Shown here: one piece after another, positions 54,933 to 64,000 of the stretch
Numbering within the stretch: the first letter of the stretch is position 1
How the letters are laid out: each line of letters begins with the position of its first letter
Source: Dermatophagoides farinae
Taxonomy: Eukaryota > Arthropoda > Arachnida > Sarcoptiformes > Pyroglyphidae
Reading direction: 5' to 3'
DNA length: 64,000 bases
NCBI RefSeq assembly: GCF_024713945.1
Contig: NC_134677.1
Location: 2,483,001 to 2,547,000 of the forward strand
Program-made: the position numbers and the translations under genes
The notes under the pieces: model-generated
What the model was told of the DNA's origin: nothing
What the model saw: only the letters and a program-made list of their open reading frames with translations
Database searches by the model: none

Positions 54933-56291
54933 ATGTTTTTTTTTTCAATTTCATTTCATTTCAACGAATTAATGTGCCATGCCAAACAAACACCAAAGAA
55001 TAACGAATCTAGCCGTTTACGAATTATTAATTAATTTCTTCTTATTTTTTGTCTCAAAATCATTATTTGTAAATAACTTTTGTTTGAAATAAAAATAAAT
55101 TATTTTTGAAAAAAAAATTGCCCTAGATTTTTTTATATATAAAAACCGATGACACCTTTCATCTGCTGATGAATACCAGAAATTGAAAAGGGTTGATTTA
55201 ATTCCAAAGAAAAAAAAAATCATTAATCTGAAAACATCTGACATTGAGATTGATGGTGGATAATCTTGAATGAAATTCGATCAAACGGAACCAGACTATT
55301 AACAAACAAATAAAAAGAAAATTTATCAGCCAAACCCTTTTGAAAAATGGAGTCAAGCGTTTTTTTTTTCTTTGTCTGCTTTTTTTTGCTCTACCTGGAC
55401 ACACACACACCTGGATCTCGATTAACGAATAATTTGTAATGTTAATAATTAGCAAAATTAATCGGTTATAAAGTCTGTTTATTCGGTAGAAAATTAAGAA
55501 CAAATTAATCATAGAAAATGATATGTCAAATGTTTTATTGAATTTTATTGGAAATGAAAATAATCAATTTGTCATCATATTTTGATTATCATGATTCTAA
55601 AATTGCATGAAAATAAAAGAGATTACAACCAACAATTTGAATTACATGTATTCCATCATTTATCATCTTTAGAAATTATCACTGCTTTCTATTTATGACT
55701 ATACCAATGAATATGCTGAACAAATAAATATTCATTAGCTAGATAAATTAATTAACGAATGTTGAAACTAAAATAACATTTTTTGTTTTTCACATCTCTC
55801 TCCCTTTCTCTTTTTCTCTCAATATATATTGAACATTGGGTTATCCCGTTTTTTATATAGAAAAAAAAATCGACCATGATCGATTAGCAAAACTTTTGGT
55901 CATCAATTGTTCAATTACGAATACTGATATATAGTGTTCTTTTTTTTGTATCCAGCAAAACACTATGATTTATTGGTGTTGAGAACATATATATGATTTA
56001 TACAGAAAAAAAAACACGTATCATCTTTACAATTGATTGCCATACGTTGTTTATTTCAAGGATAAAATTCGTTAATTCACATTCGCATTTTTTTTACATT
56101 CGAATTAATCGTTCTTTTTTTTCTTAATTACAAACGAATTTCAGAATAAATCAACGATGATCATTTATTCGTGTTTTGTCGACATTTTTTTTAGAATTTT
56201 CTTTCATTTTAATTTTTTTTTTTTAATTTTTGGAAATCAAAAATACACACCATTCACATCATTGACGGCCACATCAAAAACATGATTGGTT

Positions 56292-56325
<34 letters not shown>

Positions 56326-57520
56326 GGTGGTCACCTGGGGACACAAAAAAAAATCCGACTTTTATTGTCGAAGTAGGATCGATAATATTTCACTTGTCTC
56401 GTGAACTGAATTATTTTTTAAAATTTATTAGTTTAATTTCAAAAAATGGGAATACACACACACACAAACACATATAGACAGACAGAAAAACGTACGTTAA
56501 AAATTGTGATCGAATTTTCTCTTGAATAATTATCATCAGATTCTCGGAAATTTATATATCGTTTGAACACTAACACACACACACACACAGGAGCAATGAA
56601 ATTTGATTTGAGAGCAAAATAAAAAAAAAATTAAATAAAAACACTTTCACCGTCATTCGTAGTTGTACGTATCAAAATATCAAGAAAAATCCTTATCTCA
56701 CATTCACCGCGTAAAAAAGGTTAGCAACACCATAATTTTCATTACGAAAAAAAAAAATTCATTCTCACGAATCTTGAATATGGCAAAAAAAGCAAAAAAA
56801 AAAAGAAAAGATTTTGGAAAGACAAAAATATCATTTTCTCTTCTTTGCTGCTGCTGTTACTTATTGTACAAAAAAAAATTTCAATAAAATTTTCTTTTAT
56901 TACATAATATTCAACAATGACATTGATAATGAATCAATATGAATTGTTAATTTTAATCATAAAATTCATGTTTCACAAGGTAATTTCTGTTTTATTATTA
57001 TTATTATTGCATTTTCACCTGTCTGCACCTACCTAAAATGATGGCAATAAATTGAATTTAAAAATTCGGTTGCGAATAATCATTATCAATCATCAAGATT
57101 TTTAATAATTAAAAAAAATAAATAATGATGATGATGATGATAGATAATAGTCATGTCATTTACGAAACAATAATTTTAATAATAAGGATTTTATATATAA
57201 AAATTGATGAATTTGTTTTGAAAATAAATTTATTTATGCGTGTGTGTGTGTGTTATGATAGATTTTTTTACGAAAAAAAAGATGAACAATAAATTCTTAC
57301 ACAAAATGTATGGTAGATAATTTCCATATAAAAAAATTTCAAAAATAGAATTTAAGAAAATGTGCAGCTTTTAAATATAATTGAGAATTGAGCTTTGAAT
57401 TGGGCTGATTCGATTTTGATTGATGATGCAGAAAAAAATGTCAATAAAAATTCAATTGTTTTTTTTATGTATGGCCAAAATGTTTATATGGATTATATAA
57501 AGATTTTTTTTTCGATGATA
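54933..57520. other. Intergenic region between the Pvf-like gene and kayak
   Basis: AT-rich with no credible exon. It holds an ATG/GTG run at 56293-56332 (gatgatgatg then ggtggtggtgg), CA runs near 56455 and 56575, and a TG patch near 57240. The right end should contain the kayak 3' UTR. Confidence 0.5.
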
Positions 57521-59134
57521 TCACATGGAAAGCAATTTTTTTTGCTCGTCAATTGGAGAGGTCAAAGATTTAAGAAAAGCGGACATTGTGGACGGAGTCA
57601 AATCGACCGTTGTTATTGTAGGATTTAATGGTGTTAGACCAGTTGGTTCTACAAGGCCTAAATCGGCAAAATTAAAACCATTTGAAGGTGTTGTCAATGA
57701 ATTATTTTCATTAGCAGTTGAATTTTGATTGTTTCCAATCAGTGACTGTAGCTGTTCAGCTAAGCCTGATTCTTGTTTATTATTATGTTGTTGTTGATGT
57801 GCCATTGGACGGAATAGCAAAGAGTTTGGACGTTTTCTTTTTGGTGGAGGCAATGTTTGTTGAGAAAATTCATCCTGTGAAGATGATGTATGACAAGTAG
57901 TCTGCCATAGACAAAATACAAAACAAAAATTAGATTACAATTTTCTTTTGAAATCATCACAAACTCATGGTCTCAAATTGTTGAGTCATCGATGCAATCA
58001 AAGATAAATATAACTTACATTTAGATCAGTATCTAAATCATCGTCCGGAATCGTTTCCATGGCAGAATTGATGGCAGCAAAATCAATTTGCGCATATAGT
58101 TTTTGTACAATTTGAATTTCAATATTATGACACTGTGATTCATGAGAGATTAGAACATCCTTATAATTATGGAATTCTTTTAGACGATTTTCAACCCTTT
58201 TAATTAGAGCTTCGTGTTTCTTTTGCAATTCTTTTGTTTGATCAATTAAACAATTTGTTTGATCAACACGTTTCTTTCGACAACGTGCAGCAGCCAATTT
58301 ATTACGTTCACGTCGTTTTTGTCTTTTAAGAATTTCATCAGAAGATAACTACAATATGGAAATGTGGAATATATTAAATTTTATGAATAATTTTTAATTA
58401 AAAATATCATACATTTTGTGATGAATTGGGTTTACGACCGCCACTCGTTGATTTTTTCTGACTAGAACGTGTTGAACGGGTTGTCAAACAGATGGCGTTG
58501 TTATTCGATGCTGATTTAGATCGAGATTTTGATGATGATTTAGGATTGCTTGGCATCTTGGTTGTCATGGAATTAGAATTTTGTATAAAATTCGTAAAGG
58601 TAAAATTGTTTACATTAGCTTGACAAGAGGAATTAGTTTCACTACTATAACCGTCACTAATATAATTAGTACTAAAACTATCGTTTGAATTGGAATTTGA
58701 TGAAAAATAATCAATCGATTTCGATGATTGTTGCTGCTGTTGTGATGGTGGTTGGCTATCCTGATCATTTAAAACCGATATTGCTGTGTCCGATTGAATT
58801 TGTTGATGCTGTGATTGTAAATGTAATTTTATATTGACAGTTGGTGGCACAAAGCCAGCCATATGATCATGTAAAAATGGTTTCGATGGCAATAATGAAT
58901 GTTCTAAAAATTGTTCTTCAATATTCTTTAATCGTGTTGGCGTCAATGTTGCTGTGGTTTTCGTTAATCCTCCATTAAAATGTGACTGGGAAAAAAAACA
59001 AACAAACATTAAATATAAATGAATAAAACAAGAAAAAAAAATCTTACATTTACTTTGCCATTATCGGAAGATGAATTAACATCATTTGTAAAAAATAATA
59101 ATTCTCCATTCGATGATGGCAAAGTCAAAGCCAT
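57521..59134 (-). CDS. kay: Kayak/Fos-type bZIP transcription factor
   Basis: Four exons: 59048-59134, 58413-58985, 58019-58348 and 57521-57901, all joined in phase 0, about 456 residues. Fos proteins pair with Jun to form AP-1. Exon 3 carries the bZIP: the basic region RRERNKLAAARCRKKRVDQTN (about residues 232-252) with the diagnostic N..AA..CR and the Fos/Kayak RVDQTN motif, then a heptad zipper through LIDQTKELQKKHEALIKRVENRLKEF. Upstream is a Ser/Gln/Asn-rich region with poly-Q; downstream a Pro/Thr-rich candidate activation region (KRKRPNSLLF, then LTPLNPTITTVDLTPS). Leucines of the zipper are partly replaced, as in Fos generally. Exon phases allow alternative first exons, which fly kayak uses, but none is visible here. 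Start at 59134 is preceded by AT-rich leader. Confidence 0.93.
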
Positions 59135-59916
59135 TTTATAGCACAAACCGAAACTTTAATCCGTTTTTTTTCTTTGATGATTTTATAATTTTTTTTCCAA
59201 AATATTCAATAATTATTGAACACAATTGAATTTATTTCAAATAATTTATTCGATGAAAAAAAATGATGATAACCCTTTTTTAGGTTCACTTCGAGAAATA
59301 GGGAAGTAGTATAAGAGTTGGTCGAAAAAAAAATCAAAAATTAAGCCAAAATATTCGATGATTAAAATTGAGAGGAAAAAATGATGAAAAATTTTACAAC
59401 AACTAAGGGGGCTATAGAAACGTTTCAGCCATAATATTCATAATAATAAATGTGATATAATTTTTGATTAAAAATCAATGATGATTATGATGGTTAGGGA
59501 ATCACACACACACACACACAAACAAACACAAGAACTTAGACACATGATGAGTATAGGATTTCACTGTTCATTTGTCCTGGTGATTCGATGATTTTGTTTT
59601 TTTTTACATTTCTATATGTTTTTGGAGTTTGTGTATGTATGTATGGGTAAATGTGGTTGATATATGACGTTGATACATTCGACGAGAAGGGAATATGTTA
59701 CGAATAGTAAAAAAAAATGACGATTACACACACACACACCATGCGACAACGACAATGATGATAATGATGATGATGATGATAAGGATAAAAAATTTTGGCA
59801 AATCAAAACTAGAAAAAAAAAATCTTGCACAATTTGTAATTTCCACAATATGCGCCAATTTTTAGACCAAAATTTACCACAATGTTTACAGTAGTTCTAT
59901 TTTTTTATGTATAAAT

Positions 59917-60077
59917 CATTATTAAGAATATCAAATATTTGAAGGTAGAAAAAAAATGAATAAATTCATAGCAAATTCAATTTTAAAGTCAATGTGTAAA
60001 CATTATTAAGAATATCAAATATTTGAAGGTAGAAAAAAAATGAATAAATTCATAGCAAATTCAAAGTCAATGTGTAC
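59917..60077. repeat. Tandem duplication, unit 84 bases
   Basis: Copy one at 59917-60000 and copy two from 60001 begin with the same cattattaagaat and stay identical except for a six-base deletion in copy two (aattttaaagtc against aaagtc). Near-identity suggests a recent event. Confidence 0.95.
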
Positions 60078-60229
60078 GTTTGCGCGAAATGGACGGAATA
60101 TTCCAAGATTGAGATATTAATTTACGGTTACACACAGATACATCAAGATTGCCACAACTTATAATATACTATGACATCATATTGGTTGGACTTGAAATTT
60201 CCATTTTTTTCTGTTTGTTGTTGTCGTTG

Positions 60230-60608
60230 TCATTTGTTGTCAAATATGCCTAAAAAAAGAAAAAGACATTATATCGATTGTGTGTGAGTGTATAGACAAA
60301 AGAAGTCATATGACATCATTCTTATTCTTATTAGTTATAATATACACACAAACACATTAAAGGAAATTAAGATAATGGACAAAAGATAAAAAAAATAATC
60401 AAATCCTTACATGGAAAAATTGAAATAAATAGCAGAAAAAAAAGAAGAAAATTCATATAACCTTTTTCAGAGTCAGTAGGTCTATATTTGTTGTTCAATA
60501 ATCTACTATATATGATGACATTCATCAACAAACAAATAAAAAAAAACAATGATAAGGTAAATCCTTTACCAAGAAAATAAAACAAAAATTGCTGATTAGT
60601 CATTCCGA
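60230..60608 (-). CDS. Candidate two last exons of an unknown membrane protein
   Basis: On the minus strand a strong acceptor (ttttcttgtag) at about 60609 opens an exon, 60462-60608, reading GMTNQQFLFYFLGKGFTL, then a hydrophobic helix (SLFFFICLLMNVIIY), then SRLLNNKYRPTDSEK, with a donor at 60460-60461. A second acceptor (tctttttttag) leads to 60230-60249, which completes Gly and reads IFDNK then stop, in matching phase. Together they look like a final membrane helix with a short cytoplasmic tail. Upstream exons were not found and the family is not recognised, so this may be chance. Confidence 0.3.
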
Positions 60609-63130
60609 CTACAAGAAAAGAAATCATCAGGATCAATGATCAATGTTTAATTTTTCGATTTATTAATTCATTCATTGTCAATGGATGATGGTGTAAAAAG
60701 TATTGATTTGATAATCGAATGGTAAGGGGTAAAAGACACACACACACAAACGCATCAACTTTCTCGGTGTGTGTGTGTGTGCATGTTTTTTGTTTTCACA
60801 TATAAACAGAAAAAAAAAATTAAACATCAATGCAATTCGGATGCACAACATAACAACAATTGTGCAAGGACAAATTCATAAATTTTTTTTTTCACATAAA
60901 CATACAAATAAAAAACATTGAATGAAGAGGAGAGTTGTGTATCCATCTTCTATCATCAAATTAATTTATTTTTGGAGAGTAAAAGAGGAAAAGAAGAGAA
61001 AGAGAGAGAGAGAGACGAGCTAAAAAAATATAATTACATTGCCATTTGCAATGTTAAAAATGATCATAATTTCAAATATACTTACTACTTGTTGTTGTTG
61101 TTGTTTGTTGGTGTCGATGTTATAATTCTTGATGATTATAGCAACCAAATGAATACATAACATTCCATTTAATTAGTCATATTGTTTTTACAAATGAGAT
61201 TATTTGTATCTATTTAAGACATTTGTTGAACCCTTGAATTCTTTCTTATGATGACACAGACAAACACACGAATGTTTGAATTTGAATTATTTTCAAATTT
61301 TAAATTATATATATATAAATATAAATAAAACACCCAACAACAAACAAAACGAATATAAAGCAGCAAATTGTAGATGTTGATTGATTAATGTTGTCAAATC
61401 AACCAAAAAAAGGTTTTTTTTGTTGTTATGGTGATGATGATGATGACGAAATTTAAAATGGAATGAAATTTTTTTTTTAGTTTTTTTCAATTTTTTTGAC
61501 GATGATGATGACTCATCACCATCGCCCCGTATGTGTGTTGTTGTTGTTGTTATTGTCGTTGCTGCTGCTGCAGTAAGTAAAAGTATGCGGCAGCATGCAT
61601 GCATGTTGATATCGTTCGTGTTGTTGTTGTTGTTGTTGTTATTATTATTATTTCGTGGTAGTAGTGGTAGAAGCAATAGTCAATGACTTTCTTGGTTGGT
61701 ATAAATATCTCTCTGTTTTTTCTGCATGATCAGCGGGGTAGCAGCTGTATGTTATGTTATGTTATTGATTTTTTTCTTTTATGAATTTCCAAAAAAAAAA
61801 AAATATTGCATAGTAATATATGCAATACACAAACATATATTACATGTGAGAGTTTTTTTTTACAGTGCTTGATGATTATTAACTAATTGAATAAGAATAA
61901 GAATTTTAAATTTTTTTTTCTCAAAAATAAAATTTTATATATTGAGAATCAGAAACCGAAAAATTAACACCATTGAATTTATATATTCAAGTTCAATATT
62001 TTGAAACGATTATCATATGCATATACGGTGCCATCCATTGTCGGTGATTTGTATGATGGATTTTTTTTTTTTTTTTTTTGGTCATAGTCATTGAAACACA
62101 GAATCAAGTGAACCGTTGAAAAAGTTCATTTCATTGGAAATCTTTTTACAAAAATTTTTTCATTTTTTTTTTAAAATATTCATTTCATACATTTTTCAAT
62201 GAATCATTATTGAGTGAATGTTAGCAAGCCGGAACAAAAATCAAATATTCAAATTCTGTTTTTCCTTTTCAGCTTGTTTATGTTTTTCCACAATGCTGGC
62301 TTCACTGTAATGGTTTTCAATACATGTTTGAAATACATGGCACACATTTATATCGTCGATAAATAAACACCCAAACCACTATGTAGATATTTACAATAAA
62401 AAAATACATTATATTCAAATAGAATTTGATGAAGAATGAGAAAAAAAAATTCAACAACGAATTCATAAAGCACAAATTGTCAAACATAATGTAAATTACC
62501 CGCGAAAATGAAAACATCAGACAAATGAAGTGTTTTTGTGTGTGTAGGCAACCGTCTGTGATCGTCAATCAACCGCGAAAAAAAAACCAAGAAGAATTCC
62601 AAAAAAAAAACATTGGAAAAAAAGTAAAACTTCAACATTCATAACTAAATTATCATTAAAAGACCATTTTTTTTTGCAAAGTACATTTTGATTCATCTAT
62701 CATTCTTGAGTTTAGTTTGAACAAAAAAAAAGAGAAAAGAAAATTCCATTCTCTACATAGGTAGTAGTTGATGGCGGTGAACAAGAACAATAAAATAGAT
62801 TCAAGTTCATTATAAAGAAAAAGATAAAAAAAAGAAAAAATTTTCGGGAACCAAAAAAAAATGAATAAATGGAAAACGGAAACCAAGTCTTTCTTGGTTA
62901 AAATTACATAACTATTACCATCATCATGATATCACATGTGCAGCAGAAAATTTCAATCTCATTTTCTATTACTTTGATAATTTCTCTCGGGTCCAATTTC
63001 ATTGTCATCATCATCATCATCATCAAAATATTGGCCCTTTGATAAAAATTAAGCAATAATTTCTCATTCTCTTTATATATTGCCCATCTCTTATTATATG
63101 AAAACAAATACCACATTTGTTTGTCTCTTC

Positions 63131-63157
63131 TTTTTTTTTTTTTTTTTTTTTTTTTTT
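63131..63157. repeat. Poly-T run of 27
   Basis: Longest homopolymer noticed in the window. It is flanked by a T/C-rich stretch on the left and TAA/AAT triplets on the right. Confidence 0.95.
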
Positions 63158-64000
63158 GATATTCACCAATAATAATAATAATAATGACCATTAATTTCAA
63201 TTCAATCTAAATAGATTTAATTCATTATTATTACCAGTAGAAAAAAAAACTTTAGGGGCATCAAACACACCCATTTATTTGCCATTAGTTTATCGATAAT
63301 AATAATAATAATATAATGTCATTTTAATAATGCCATTTATGATAATGGAAATGGTCTATATGTTGTTGCCGTGTTTGTTTGTGACCTTTGTGATTTTTTT
63401 TTTCATTGAATATATTGCTATTATTATTTATGAAAATGAATAATAGAAATTTGCTTTCGGTAAACATAATTATTGTTTTTTTTTTGTAAATTCTTCATTC
63501 TTTATGCTTGAATTATTGTCTGCTATTTGCGTTTTTTTTTTCCACAGGGGCGGAACGATTGAACTTTTTCATCAGAAATAAAATCCAAATTCAAGTTGGG
63601 TGTGTTTGTTCATATACGATTGACGGCCAATAAAGTGCGGAACAAATCGATATAAATTGATTGATTTGAAATCAACTTTAATATCATGAATGACAACATA
63701 TATAACATGAAAATGATGAATTTTTTCTTTCTCTGTAAACGGAAATGAAAAAAACAATGAATGAACATTTCAATTGTAAGTTTATGTTTTTTTTTCCTCT
63801 TCTATAGGGACAATCCCATTGATTAATATATGTGTATGCATGTATATGGGTACATTATTGAAACTTTAATTTCAATGTATTATATGGTACCGGGTTTATT
63901 TGACAACGGAAATCCACCACCAATGAACTGACATGAATAAACACATTAACATTTGATATACATTAATTTACAATCGTATGTGAAAATGGATATTTCAATT

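Larger units (their letters stand above)
59135..64000. other. Intergenic region at right end, with repeats
   Basis: No secure gene. It includes a tandem duplication (59917-60077), CA/TG runs (59505, 59728, 60735, 60768), CAT/ATG and TTG runs (59760, 61095, 61530, 61625), and a 27-base T run at 63131-63157. One candidate exon pair on the minus strand is listed separately (60230-60608). Frames elsewhere are Phe/Lys/Ile-rich and judged chance. Confidence 0.5.

Noticed and set aside
59270-59285. CArG-like box (CCTTTTTTAGG) upstream of kayak, recalling the c-fos serum response element
   Set aside because: The A/T core is seven bases, not six, so it does not fit the consensus; one near-match in AT-rich DNA is not evidence.
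61305-61676. 123-codon minus-strand frame with Asn, Thr and His runs
   Set aside because: Built almost wholly from TTG, ATG and CTG triplet repeats.

Overview
The window is nuclear DNA of a small-genome arthropod. It is very AT-rich, has many introns of only about 60-80 bases, and is full of short simple repeats (CA/TG, CAT/ATG, CAA/TTG, long A or T runs). The gene set is animal and arthropod: a peritrophin-like cuticle protein, kayak/Fos, a Pvf-type growth factor, an insect-type calpain and a CD36-family receptor. Gene structure and codon use fit an acariform mite of the house-dust or scabies mite kind best, but that placement is inference and not proven here.

Layout. 1-1319 (+) is the 3' end of a CD36/scavenger receptor B gene. 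4732-7380 (+) encodes a secreted CAP-domain protein. 12325-13086 (+) is an orphan multi-pass membrane protein. 13505-15622 (+) is a TPD52 family gene with two alternative first exons and a 36-base cassette exon. 15871-20876 is a dense housekeeping block: mitoribosomal protein mL64 (-), RpL7 (+), MTERF3-like (-) and phosphatidylserine synthase (-). 21980-26006 (+) carries a small coiled-coil orphan, a stomatin, EMG1/NEP1 and a tiny ORF. 29594-32827 (+) is an LRIG-like receptor, followed tail-to-tail by an orphan basic protein (33270-34478, -). 36545-37431 (-) is a three-domain chitin-binding cuticle protein. 38561-41264 (+) is DHX16, 41443-43269 (-) is cytoplasmic TyrRS, 43703-44209 (-) is a UPF0488 protein, and 44531-51209 (-) is a calpain with two alternative N-termini. 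54342-54932 (+) is a PDGF/VEGF-like factor, and 57521-59134 (-) is kayak/Fos. The rest is repeat-rich intergenic DNA.

How the genes relate. The 15.8-25.7 kb block mixes mitochondrial gene expression (mL64, MTERF3), cytosolic ribosome production (RpL7, EMG1) and lipid or membrane function (PSS, stomatin). mL64 and RpL7 share a divergent promoter of about 190 bases that contains a near-perfect 30-base palindrome. The outer blocks carry developmental and cuticle genes in longer intergenic space. I see no virus-like element, CRISPR array, rRNA or convincing tRNA.

No single new system stands out. The points most worth a second look are one-base frame breaks in two essential genes (DHX16 and TyrRS), both at the hexamer GGTCAA; the palindromic divergent promoter; the paired first exons of calpain and TPD52; a foldback repeat near 28.8 kb; and several orphan proteins.
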